Shown piece by piece: positions 7,493-14,600 of a DNA stretch of 15,201 nucleotides (positions are counted from its first letter, which is position 1; the number at the start of each line of letters is the position of its first letter). The position numbers and the translations under genes were made by a program. Location of the stretch: assembly GCA_002392385.1 (NCBI GenBank), contig DGGX01000207.1, positions 1 through 15,201 on the forward strand, in the 5' to 3' direction. The stretch comes from Lachnospiraceae bacterium UBA3863 (GTDB taxonomy: Bacteria > Bacillota > Clostridia > Lachnospirales > Lachnospiraceae). The notes beneath the pieces were generated by a model. The model did no database searches, was not told where the DNA came from, and saw nothing but the letters and a program-made list of their open reading frames with translations.

Positions 7493-8350
7493 TCACCCCT
7501 TATCTTTCAGCAGCTCGATCAGGTCCAGCAAGTAGTCGTTGAGGCTGTCGTAGTTGTAGAGGATGGCCTGGTAGCGGTATTTGCGGGGGAGGACGGAAGC
7601 GTAGACGACGTCCTCCCGGGGGATGCAGAGGCCGCCGGGGAGGAATCCGATGCCCATGCCGCTGCCCACCATCTGGAGGAGGGCGGTGGTGTTGTTGGTT
7701 TCGCTGATGATGTTGGGGCTGATGCCGACTTCCTGGAAGAGGCGGTCGGTGATGCCGCGCATGGTGGTGCCCTGGGTGGAGAGGATCATGCGTTCCTTGC
7801 GAAGGCTGCGGCAGTCGAGGGCATCGGTCTCGCTGAAGCGGAAGGCCGGGAGCACGAGCATGATCTCTTCGGTGGACAGGACCTCGTGGGGGAGGTCGAT
7901 GGAATCGGTGGTGTCGATGGCGATGATGATGGCCAGAAACTCCTCAAGGCGCAGGCCCTTGAGGAGTTTTTTTACGTCTCCGTCGGCGGCGTAGAGTTCT
8001 ACGTTGGGGTGCATGGCCCGGAAGGCATCGATGACGCGGAGGAAGCGGTACATGCCTTCGGTGGAGGAGATGCCGATCTTGTAGCTGATGCGGCTCAGGT
8101 CCTTGATGGACTGGTAGGTCTGGGTCTTTATGCGCAGGATCTCGCGTCCTGCGTCCACGTAGAGTCTGCCGGCGGCGGTCAGGGACATCTCGCGCTGGTC
8201 CCGGACAAAAAGGGGAGTGCCCAGTTCCTTCTCCAGGTTGATGAGGGACTGGGAGAGGGCGGACTGGGAGATATAGAGGCGGTCGGCGGCCTTGGAGACG
8301 TTGTGCTCCTCGGCGATGGCGAGAACATACTCGATCTGTTTGGTATTCAT
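7493..8350 (-). CDS. LysR-family transcriptional regulator
   Basis: The 285-residue protein has the LysR N-terminal winged helix-turn-helix (residues about 1-60: IEYVLAIAEEHNVSKAADRLYISQSALSQSLINLEKELGTPLFVRD). A linker helix and a two-lobed effector-binding domain follow (for example GSGMGIGFLPGGL near residue 233). The start at 8350 is preceded by GGAGGT on the minus strand (8354-8359). It is divergent from the aldolase/TRAP operon with 236 bases between start codons, the classic LysR arrangement. I infer that it activates that operon in response to a sugar acid or intermediate and represses itself. It is slightly shorter than the 295-305 residues usual for the family, but the domain pattern looks intact. 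The effector is unknown. Confidence 0.93.
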   Translation of the reverse strand: MNTKQIEYVLAIAEEHNVSKAADRLYISQSALSQSLINLEKELGTPLFVRDQREMSLTAAGRLYVDAGREILRIKTQTYQSIKDLSRISYKIGISSTEGMYRFLRVIDAFRAMHPNVELYAADGDVKKLLKGLRLEEFLAIIIAIDTTDSIDLPHEVLSTEEIMLVLPAFRFSETDALDCRSLRKERMILSTQGTTMRGITDRLFQEVGISPNIISETNNTTALLQMVGSGMGIGFLPGGLCIPREDVVYASVLPRKYRYQAILYNYDSLNDYLLDLIELLKDKG

Positions 8351-8455
8351 AAGACCTCCGCAAGGGCTTTCAGATGGTGCATCTATCGATTTTACTTATA
8401 GTTACTTGCAGATTAAAGTATTTCTCAACTGACAATACAGTCATTATACTACAAG

Positions 8456-8471
8456 TATGCAGACGTGCATA
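8456..8471. promoter_or_regulatory. Candidate LysR operator dyad
   Basis: TATGCA-GACG-TGCATA is a 16-bp dyad with perfect six-base arms in the divergent region. Just beside it, on the minus strand, is a TATAAT -10 box (reverse complement of 8443-8448), whose -35 region would fall on the dyad. That is the arrangement expected for autorepression. On the plus strand only weak promoter elements are seen (CATAAT at 8491-8496), consistent with activator dependence. Confidence 0.45.
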
Positions 8472-8586
8472 GCTTACAAAAGGATCCCGTCATAATGCGC
8501 AAATGATACAGGATCTAACGAAAGAAAGAGCGAACTGATACAAGTTCGTCGGTAAAATTGCACAAAATGTGCGGAAAGGGATTGTC

Positions 8587-9231
8587 ATGAGCAGTGCACT
8601 TGCCACGCTGAGAGAAGAGAAGTTCGTCGCCATTATGAGAGGCATTCCGACCGAGAAGATCGGTGAGGTCGCCAAGGCATCGGTAGCCGGCGGCATCAAG
8701 TTCGTGGAGATCACCTACGACCACAAGAAGGAAGATCCGAAGGCGTTTTTTGCCGAGCAGATCGAGGCTGTCAAGGCAGCGGTGGGCGACACCGCCTATG
8801 TGGGTGCCGGCACGGTCCTGACTGTGGACCAGGTCAACTGGGCTTATGAGCACGGTGCCCAGTACATCGTCTCCCCCAACACCAACGATGATGTGATCCG
8901 CCGCACCAAGGAACTGGGTCTGGTCTCTGTTCCCGGCGCCATGTCTCCTTCGGAGATCGTACACGCCTATGATCTGGGCGCGGACATCGTCAAGCTCTAT
9001 ATCATCGAGGATCCCCAGTATGTGAAGTTCCTGATGGGCCCTCTGGGACACATTCCTTATCAGGCCACCTGCAATGTCAGCATCGACACCATTCCGACCT
9101 GGCTGGCAGCCGGCGCCAAGTGCTTCGGGACCCGCGCCTTCATCACCAATGACCTGATCGAGAAGGAAGATTACGCGGAGATCACCCGCCGCGCAGCCGC
9201 CCACGTACAAGCTATTAAGGAGAATGCCTGA
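8587..9231 (+). CDS. Eda-like 2-keto-3-deoxy acid aldolase (KDPG/KHG aldolase family)
   Basis: This 214-residue TIM-barrel protein belongs to the KDPG/KHG class I aldolase family, which cleaves 2-keto-3-deoxy sugar acids to pyruvate and an aldehyde. Visible family residues are Arg18 (IMRGI), Glu41 (VEIT), GAGTV at 73-77, VSPN at 95-98 and the Schiff-base Lys136 (IVKLY). The phosphate-binding segment, normally PTGG(V/I), reads ATCNV (160-164), and TLRT after the catalytic Glu reads TYDH. It is therefore a divergent member whose substrate may be unphosphorylated. I chose ATG 8587 because CGGAAAGGG (8572-8580) lies six bases before it; GTG 8569 would overlap that site. It is the first gene of the operon and overlaps the next gene by one base (TGATG). 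Confidence 0.85.
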   Translation: MSSALATLREEKFVAIMRGIPTEKIGEVAKASVAGGIKFVEITYDHKKEDPKAFFAEQIEAVKAAVGDTAYVGAGTVLTVDQVNWAYEHGAQYIVSPNTNDDVIRRTKELGLVSVPGAMSPSEIVHAYDLGADIVKLYIIEDPQYVKFLMGPLGHIPYQATCNVSIDTIPTWLAAGAKCFGTRAFITNDLIEKEDYAEITRRAAAHVQAIKENA

Positions 9232-9698
9232 TGATCTATTCGTCCCTGTATCTGGAAGACAGCCAGCTCCGTCCCCTGCCCGCAAGTATCCTGAAAGCCC
9301 TGGCCTTTCTGAAGGAGACGGATCTTAAGAACACCGCGCCCGGCCGCGTAGACATCGACGGGGATGATATCTACGCCCTGGTGCAGGAGATCGAGACCAA
9401 GGAGGTCTGCGACAAGCGGCCAGAGTCCCACAAGGACTATCTCGATATCCAGTACATCGTCTGCGGCGAGGAGAAGATGGGCTACGCCAACTTCGTCGGC
9501 GACTATGAGGCGGTGGATTTCAACACGGCCAACGACATTTACTTCTATAAAGAAGCAGCCAATGAGAATTTCGTGGTCTGCCGGGACGGAGATTTCTGCA
9601 TCTTCTTCCCCTGGGACATCCACAGGCCGGGATGCTGCGTCACGGCGCCGGCCCCTGTGAAAAAGGTCGTTGTGAAGGTCCGCATGAGCACCTTCTGA
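9231..9698 (+). CDS. YhcH/YjgK/YiaL family protein (DUF386 cupin-like)
   Basis: The 155-residue protein carries the YhcH/YiaL signature: ESHKDYLDIQYI (residues 65-76, with His67), YANFVGDY, FFPWDIHRPG (126-135, with His132) and the closing KKVVVKV. The family folds as a small cupin-like barrel. E. coli YhcH (NanQ) assists sialic acid anomerisation, and YiaL sits beside the YiaMNO TRAP transporter. A sugar-acid epimerase/anomerase or processing role next to a TRAP system is therefore reasonable, but the exact reaction here is unknown. AAGGAGA just inside the preceding gene (9216-9222) is its ribosome binding site. The start overlaps the aldolase stop by one base, indicating translational coupling. 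The TRAP binding protein follows after 45 bases. Confidence 0.87.
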   Translation: MIYSSLYLEDSQLRPLPASILKALAFLKETDLKNTAPGRVDIDGDDIYALVQEIETKEVCDKRPESHKDYLDIQYIVCGEEKMGYANFVGDYEAVDFNTANDIYFYKEAANENFVVCRDGDFCIFFPWDIHRPGCCVTAPAPVKKVVVKVRMSTF

Positions 9699-9743
9699 TG
9701 CGGTCGCTTCTCGAAAAAACAATTCATAAATATGGAGGGAATT

Positions 9744-10871
9744 ATGAAAAGGAAGATCATGAACATCCTGATCGCTGTGGCCGCCTGTGTGGCGCTCACA
9801 GCCTGCGGATCCGGCGGCTCCGCATCGGGCGGCGCGGCCGCGACCGGCGGAGACAGTGCCGAGGAGCTGGATATCGGTGACAGGCACTTTCCCGAGGGAG
9901 CTGCCTATGCCGAGACAGAGAGCTCTGAGCCCCTGAAGATCATCGTGACCACCACCCACAAGCCCGGCGCTGCTTCCTATCAGTGTGAGCAGTTCATCCA
10001 GCAGGTCTTCGACGAGAAGGCTCCGGGCATGTTCCAGTTCGAGATGTATGATTCCGGCACACTCTACAAGACGGACGCCGAGTTCCCGGCCATCCTGGCC
10101 CACGAGGCGGGTATGAGCTTCATCCAGGCCTCCTACATGTATGACAACGGTCTGGACTGGGCCAACATGCTGGATATGGGATATCTCTTCGACTCCGTGG
10201 ATCACATGAAGGCGACCTTCGATCCGGAGGGCGAGATCGGCGCGGAGATCCAGCAGGCCATCTGGGACGAGTTCCATGTTATGACCTTCGGCTGCGACTA
10301 CATCGGCACCCGCGAGCTCTGGCTGGCGGAGGACAAGGACATCAACACCCCTGAGGACTGCGCGGGCCTGACCATCCGCATGCCCACTTCCGCATCCTTT
10401 GTCCAGCTGGGTGAGGCCCTCGGCTTCAACGTGACCCCTCTGGATGTCAGCGAAGTCTACCTGGCCATGGAGACCGGCCTGATCGACGGCCACGAGAACC
10501 AGATCTTCTCCACCTATGCCCAGGGCCAGTTCGAAGTCTGCAAGACCCTTGTTTTCATCGATCACATGATCACACCCAACTTCATCACCCTGGACGGCGA
10601 CATCTGGGAGAAGATGACCCTGGAACAGCAGAAGATCTTCTATGACTGCATGTGCGAGGCCAGAGACCTGACTATCGAGTGGGCCGTGGAAGAGCAGGAG
10701 AAGCTCCTGGAAGAGGCCAAGAACACCTATGGTATCCGTTTCCAGTATCCCGACAAGGCTCCCTTCAAGGAGAAGGTGCAGAAGGCTTATCTTGAGAACA
10801 AGGAGATCTCCGGTACCTGGAATCTGGAGCTGCTTGAGAAGATCAACGCACTTGGCGAGTCCATGAAATAA
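9744..10871 (+). CDS. TRAP transporter substrate-binding lipoprotein, DctP family
   Basis: The 375-residue protein is the extracytoplasmic binding component of a TRAP transporter. A lipoprotein signal peptide ends at lipobox LTAC with Cys21, followed by a Gly/Ala/Ser linker. The DctP fold shows in LTIRMPTS (209-216), whose Arg212 is the family arginine that salt-bridges the ligand carboxylate, and in the downstream VYLAMETGLIDGHENQ segment. Arg190 (GTRELW) is another likely contact. The ligand should thus be a carboxylic acid; a hexuronate-type sugar acid is inferred from the neighbours. ATG 9744 is chosen because GGAGGG (9734-9739) precedes it; the ATG at 9732 would contain that site. Lipid anchoring is common for DctP in Gram-positives. 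Confidence 0.93.
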   Translation: MKRKIMNILIAVAACVALTACGSGGSASGGAAATGGDSAEELDIGDRHFPEGAAYAETESSEPLKIIVTTTHKPGAASYQCEQFIQQVFDEKAPGMFQFEMYDSGTLYKTDAEFPAILAHEAGMSFIQASYMYDNGLDWANMLDMGYLFDSVDHMKATFDPEGEIGAEIQQAIWDEFHVMTFGCDYIGTRELWLAEDKDINTPEDCAGLTIRMPTSASFVQLGEALGFNVTPLDVSEVYLAMETGLIDGHENQIFSTYAQGQFEVCKTLVFIDHMITPNFITLDGDIWEKMTLEQQKIFYDCMCEARDLTIEWAVEEQEKLLEEAKNTYGIRFQYPDKAPFKEKVQKAYLENKEISGTWNLELLEKINALGESMK

Positions 10872-10896
10872 TTTGAATGCCGGCGGGGGTGCCTTT

Positions 10897-11544
10897 ATGG
10901 AAAGAACGAAAAAAGTCCTGCTGCGGATCCGTGAGCTCTATGAAGTCGTCATACCGACACTGGCCTTCATTATGATGTTCGGTATGTTCATGTGGGGGAT
11001 CTTCAGCCGCTATGTCCTGAAAAGTGCCGCAACCTACGCGAATGAGATTCAGATTCTCGGCTACCTCTGGACGGTCCTTCCGGCGGCACTCTGGGCCCGA
11101 CGGCGAGGCGACCATGTATGCTTTGCCATGCTCTATGACAGTGTGAACCCGCGGATCCAGCGCTGGATCCGCATCCTGGGGAACCTGTTCATGTCAGGGA
11201 CCTATATCTTCCTCCTCTACGGGGCGGTTAAATTCGTCGCCAATATCCGGCAGAAGAGCATGGCACTGCACCTGCCGCTGAAGATTCTCTACCTTCCCTT
11301 CCCCATCCTGGTGGCCGGGATCCTGCTCTACAGCCTGTGGGATCTCTACACGGATATCCGGGACATGGTCCTGGAGGCCCAGGGCAAGAAGGAGCGGCTG
11401 TCCACGGTGAAGGTGGACAAGGCGGAGGAATTCCGCAGAGCCTCAGAAGAGGAGTATCAGCGACTCTTTGCCGGCAGCGCCGGCACAGACGGAAATGAAA
11501 CCGGCGCGGCAGGTCCCGGCGCCGCACAGGGAAAGGAGGAATGA
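10897..11544 (+). CDS. TRAP transporter small membrane subunit, DctQ family
   Basis: The 215-residue protein has the four-helix DctQ layout: helices at about residues 18-38, 48-66, 89-112 and 125-145. Typical features are the FSRYV motif at the end of helix 1 and the YANEIQ stretch before helix 2. The last 60 or so residues form a charged cytoplasmic extension (KVDKAEEFRRASEEEYQRL and a Gly/Ala-rich end), longer than in many DctQ proteins. The start at 10897 is chosen from alignment to the family; a GGCGGGGG stretch (10881-10888) may serve as a weak ribosome binding site. An in-frame TTG at 10873 is less likely. Its stop is one base from the DctM start. DctQ holds the membrane complex with DctM. 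Confidence 0.9.
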   Translation: MERTKKVLLRIRELYEVVIPTLAFIMMFGMFMWGIFSRYVLKSAATYANEIQILGYLWTVLPAALWARRRGDHVCFAMLYDSVNPRIQRWIRILGNLFMSGTYIFLLYGAVKFVANIRQKSMALHLPLKILYLPFPILVAGILLYSLWDLYTDIRDMVLEAQGKKERLSTVKVDKAEEFRRASEEEYQRLFAGSAGTDGNETGAAGPGAAQGKEE

Positions 11545-11545
11545 C

Positions 11546-12835
11546 ATGCAGCTGAAACTGATTCTGTTCGTGGTCGCTTTTGTCCTTGTCTTCCTTCTCA
11601 AACTCCCCATGGGACCGGGCATGCTGGCCGCCTGTACAGTCTACGTGCTGGCCAGCGGGAGCAACCTGACGGTCATCGCCAACCAGGTCTGCACCACCTA
11701 CTGGACCAACTACACCATCATCGCCATCCCGCTCTTCATCTTTACGGCCAACGTGATGAACAACGGCAAGGCCTCAGAGCTCCTGTTCAAATGGTGCGAT
11801 TCCATCTTCGGGCGCTTTAAGGGCGGCATGGCCTACGTCAACTGCGTGATCTCCCTGATCTTCGCCGGTATGTCCGGCTCCGCCGTGGCGGATGCCTCCG
11901 GGATCGGCCTCATGGAGATGAAGGAGATGCGCCGGCAGGGCTACGAAGAGGACTTCGCCGCGGCGCTGACAGGCGCCACGGCCACAGTCGGACCGGTCTT
12001 CCCGCCCAGCATCACCATGCTGATGTACGCGTCCGTGACCGGCGCCTCGGTGGGCAAGCTCTTCATCGCCGGCATCGTGCCCGGTGTCATGATGTGCGTG
12101 AGCCTGATGATCTACGTCTTCTACTACGGACGCAGGTACGGCCTGCCCCAGGGCGTAAGGTATACCCTGGCCCAGTTCCTTAACATCACCCTGAAGGCAT
12201 TTCCGGCCCTGCTGTGCCCGGTGATCCTCCTGGTGAGCATCTACGGCGGTCTCTGCACCCCCACCGAGGCAGGCGCCATCGCCGGCTTCTACGCCCTGAT
12301 CATCTCCCTCATCGTCTACCGCTGTGTGGGCTGGAAGGAGCTGGTGGACATCTTCAAGTCCACAGCGGAAATGGTGGGCCGCATCGCCATCACCGTCGGC
12401 TGCGCCTCCGCCATCGTCTACATCGCCGGCATGGAGAAGCTTCCTGCCATCATCGGCGGCTGGCTCCTGGGTGTGACCACCAACAAGTACGTTTTCCTCC
12501 TGCTCATCAACCTGTGCTTCCTGGTGATGGGTATGATCTTCGACACCAACACCATCACACTGATCTTCCTGCCCATGGTCATCGAGACCGTGCAGGTCCT
12601 GGGGATCGACCTGATCCACTTCGGCGTGATCTTCGTAGTCAACATGATGATCGGCCTGCTGACCCCGCCCTTCGGAAACCTGCTCTTCACCACGAGCGCC
12701 ATAACGAAGGCACCCATGAGCGACCTGATCAAGAAACTGGTCCCTATGATGGCAGTCCTGTTCCTCTGCCTTCTGCTGCTGACCTATGTACCGACGTTCT
12801 CGACGCTGCTGCCCTCCCTGATGATGGGATCGTGA
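11546..12835 (+). CDS. TRAP transporter large permease, DctM family
   Basis: The 429-residue protein is of normal DctM length. It is built of many hydrophobic helices with the family motifs SGSAVADASGIG (about 114-125), TVGPVFPPSITM (about 149-160) and GGLCTPTEAGAIAGFYAL (about 235-252). The closing LLTPPFGNLLF stretch is also characteristic. DctM is the sodium-coupled elevator-type translocation subunit that takes substrate from DctP. ATG 11546 follows AAGGAGGA (11533-11540) at short spacing and begins MQLKLILFVVAFVLVFLLKLPMG. The gene lies one base after dctQ, so the two are surely co-translated. Confidence 0.95.
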   Translation: MQLKLILFVVAFVLVFLLKLPMGPGMLAACTVYVLASGSNLTVIANQVCTTYWTNYTIIAIPLFIFTANVMNNGKASELLFKWCDSIFGRFKGGMAYVNCVISLIFAGMSGSAVADASGIGLMEMKEMRRQGYEEDFAAALTGATATVGPVFPPSITMLMYASVTGASVGKLFIAGIVPGVMMCVSLMIYVFYYGRRYGLPQGVRYTLAQFLNITLKAFPALLCPVILLVSIYGGLCTPTEAGAIAGFYALIISLIVYRCVGWKELVDIFKSTAEMVGRIAITVGCASAIVYIAGMEKLPAIIGGWLLGVTTNKYVFLLLINLCFLVMGMIFDTNTITLIFLPMVIETVQVLGIDLIHFGVIFVVNMMIGLLTPPFGNLLFTTSAITKAPMSDLIKKLVPMMAVLFLCLLLLTYVPTFSTLLPSLMMGS

Positions 12836-12870
12836 CGGTGATCCGCGGATGAACGTAAGCTGATGACATT

Positions 12871-12950
12871 GATACATCCCGTGCGGGCGGCCGCCCGCAC
12901 AGACTCCATCGACACATCCCGTGCGGCCCTCCCCCGCACAGACTCAGAGA
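12871..12950. repeat. 40-bp tandem repeat with GC-rich hairpins before the HpaI-like gene
   Basis: Two adjacent copies (12871-12910 and 12911-12950) share ACATCCCGTGCGG and CCGCACAGACTC. In the first copy, 12881-12900 is a perfect 20-bp palindrome (GTGCGGGCGGCCGCCCGCAC). In the second, GTGCGG and CCGCAC (12921-12926 and 12934-12939) flank a seven-base loop. No T-run follows either hairpin. They fill the gap between dctM and the aldolase gene and could tune the aldolase/isomerase message separately from the transporter message. Confidence 0.65.
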
Positions 12951-12961
12951 GGTATGAAAAA

Positions 12962-13783
12962 ATGAGAGAAAACAGGATCAAACAGAGACTTGACAACAAT
13001 GAAATCCTTGTCGGTATGGGAACCTTCTCCGGCAGCCGCACCCTGGTCGAAATGATGGGCCTTGCCGGGTTCGACTTCGTCTTCGTGGACATGGAGCACA
13101 CCCCCATGTTCCCCAACCGTGAGCTCCAGGATATGATCATCACCGCCAACAGCACCGGCATGGGCGTCATCACCCGCGTCAAGATCAAGGACGACTGGAT
13201 GATCCGGACCGCTTTCGAGATGGGCGCCGACGGCGTCGTCTTCCCTCACTGCCGCTGCGCGGCCGACGTGGAAGAGGCCGTGAGCTACGCCAAGTTCCCG
13301 CCCATGGGCATCCGCGGCTCCGCCACCGACTGCCGCAGCGCCGGCTACGGCGTCTATCCCGACTTCTCCTTCCCGGAGTATGTCCGCAGGAGCAACAAGG
13401 AGACCATGGTCATCCCGCTGGCCGAGGATCCGGAGTTCTATGACAACATCGACGAGATCCTGGCCGTGCCCGGCATCGGCGCCGTATCCGTAGGCCCCTC
13501 CGACCTGGCCCTGTCCCTGGGCATCCTGGAGACCTATAACATGAGCATCCCCGAGGTCAAGGACAGACTGGAGCTCCTTTTTGCCAAGTGCAAGGAGAAG
13601 AACATCCCCGTCATGAGCCCCATCGCTCCGCCCACCGCGGAGAAGGCCAAAGAGCTGGCCGACAAGGGCGTCAAGCTCATGATCTGCAGAAACGACGTCA
13701 GCCACTTCGGCAACATCCTCAAGAACTTCCAGAAGACCGTCTACCAGCCGGTCAAGGAATACTGGGCAGAGAAGCAGCAGTAA
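12962..13783 (+). CDS. HpcH/HpaI-family class II pyruvate aldolase
   Basis: The 273-residue protein has the HpaI/RhmA signature set: DFVFVDMEHTP (38-48), TRVK with Arg72, GADGVVFPHC (88-97), the KFPPMGIRG loop (111-119), the metal ligand Glu155 (PLAEDPE) and the second ligand Asp181 in VGPSDLALSLG. These enzymes reversibly cleave 2-keto-3-deoxy acids, usually unphosphorylated (for example 2-keto-3-deoxy-L-rhamnonate or 4-hydroxy-2-ketoheptanedioate), to pyruvate and an aldehyde. ATG 12962 is preferred: AGAGAGGT (12946-12953) precedes it and the homology begins there. The frame stays open to ATG 12863, but that extension is only translated tandem repeat. Two different aldolase families in one operon suggests two substrates or successive branches. 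The exact substrate is not determinable from sequence. Confidence 0.88.
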   Translation: MRENRIKQRLDNNEILVGMGTFSGSRTLVEMMGLAGFDFVFVDMEHTPMFPNRELQDMIITANSTGMGVITRVKIKDDWMIRTAFEMGADGVVFPHCRCAADVEEAVSYAKFPPMGIRGSATDCRSAGYGVYPDFSFPEYVRRSNKETMVIPLAEDPEFYDNIDEILAVPGIGAVSVGPSDLALSLGILETYNMSIPEVKDRLELLFAKCKEKNIPVMSPIAPPTAEKAKELADKGVKLMICRNDVSHFGNILKNFQKTVYQPVKEYWAEKQQ

Positions 13784-13798
13784 GCATACCGAAGACAG

Positions 13799-13820
13799 CC
13801 GGGGGCCCCAGGGCCCCCGG
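13799..13820. repeat. GC hairpin after the HpaI-like gene
   Basis: CCGGGGGCCC (13799-13808) is the reverse complement of GGGCCCCCGG (13811-13820), with only two bases between the arms. It starts 15 bases after the aldolase stop and is not followed by a T-run. It may protect the upstream mRNA end or partly terminate transcription before the last gene. Confidence 0.6.
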
Positions 13821-13914
13821 TCTCACAACCGGCCTTACCCCTGACGTCCCCCGTCTCGCCACGGGCCTCACCTCGTTACACTACCGTCTCGCCACGGGCC
13901 TTACCTCGTTTCAG
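13817..13914. repeat. 33-bp degenerate tandem repeat, three copies
   Basis: Units begin at 13817, 13851 and 13884. The last two share CGTCTCGCCACGGGCC followed by T/C-ACCTCGTT; the first is more divergent (GGTCTCACAACCGGCCTTACC). The third copy ends just before the AAAGGAAGAG ribosome binding site of the RpiB-like gene. No coding potential in the correct frame is seen. Confidence 0.6.
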
Positions 13915-13931
13915 AAAGGAAGAGTAGAACA

Positions 13932-14576
13932 ATGAAGATCGCACTGATCATGGAAAATTCGCAGGCTGCCAAAAACGCCGTCGTGGAGGCTTCCCTCCGC
14001 AAAGTTGCCGAGCCTCTGGGACACACCGTCCGCAACTACGGCATGTACGGCGCCGGCGACGAAGCTCAGCTGACCTATGTCCAGAACGGAATTCTGGCGG
14101 CCATCCTCCTGAACAGCGGCGCGGCGGATTTTGTCGTGACCGGCTGCGGCACCGGCGAAGGCGCCATGCTGGCCCTCAACTCCTTCCCGGGCGTCATCTG
14201 CGGCCACGTGGCCACCCCCCTGGACGCCTACACCTTCGCCCAGATCAACGACGGCAACGCTATCTCCATCCCCTACGCCCTCGGATTCGGCTGGGGCGGC
14301 GACCTGAACCTGGAGTACATCTTCGAGAAGCTCTTCTCAGAGCCCTTCGGCGGCGGCTACCCCAAGGAGAGAGCCGTTCCCGAGCAGAGAAACAAGAGGA
14401 TCCTGGACGACGTCCGCGCGGCGGCCTTCCGCCCCCTGTCCGACATCCTCAACTCCCTGGACCGCAGCCTGGTCCTGGGCGCCATCGCCGGCGAGAGATT
14501 CGACACCTACTTCTTCAGCGACTGCGTCAAGCCCGAGGCAGCCGCCATGGTGGCAGGACTCAAGCAGATGGAGTGA
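13932..14576 (+). CDS. RpiB/LacA/LacB-family sugar isomerase (possible DhuI-type uronate isomerase)
   Basis: The 214-residue protein has an N-terminal RpiB-like Rossmann domain. VVTGCGTGEGAM (68-79) contains the catalytic-type Cys72, NSFPGVICGH (83-92) follows, and INDGNAISIPYALG (105-118) matches the RpiB HNDANVLALG region. It is about 60 residues longer than RpiB and lacks a clear pentose-phosphate context. As I recall, the streptococcal 4-deoxy-L-threo-5-hexosulose-uronate isomerase DhuI is an RpiB-fold protein of this size, so a DhuI-like role in unsaturated uronate catabolism fits the neighbouring TRAP transporter and 2-keto-3-deoxy acid aldolases. A ribose- or galactose-phosphate isomerase is the alternative. 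The start at 13932 follows AAAGGAAGAG (13915-13924). It is the last gene of the operon. Confidence 0.8.
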   Translation: MKIALIMENSQAAKNAVVEASLRKVAEPLGHTVRNYGMYGAGDEAQLTYVQNGILAAILLNSGAADFVVTGCGTGEGAMLALNSFPGVICGHVATPLDAYTFAQINDGNAISIPYALGFGWGGDLNLEYIFEKLFSEPFGGGYPKERAVPEQRNKRILDDVRAAAFRPLSDILNSLDRSLVLGAIAGERFDTYFFSDCVKPEAAAMVAGLKQME

Positions 14577-14600
14577 GGGGGATCCTATGAATTTTTCAAT

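Noticed and set aside
9171..10565. A 464-codon minus-strand open frame opposite the YhcH and DctP genes.
   Set aside because: It spans two well-supported plus-strand genes, lacks a family signature and is explained by codon bias of the opposite strand.
13588..13935. A plus-strand frame ending in repeated RLATGLTS motifs.
   Set aside because: It is out of frame with the HpaI-like gene, and the peptide repeats simply reflect the 33-bp DNA repeat, which happens to be 11 codons long.
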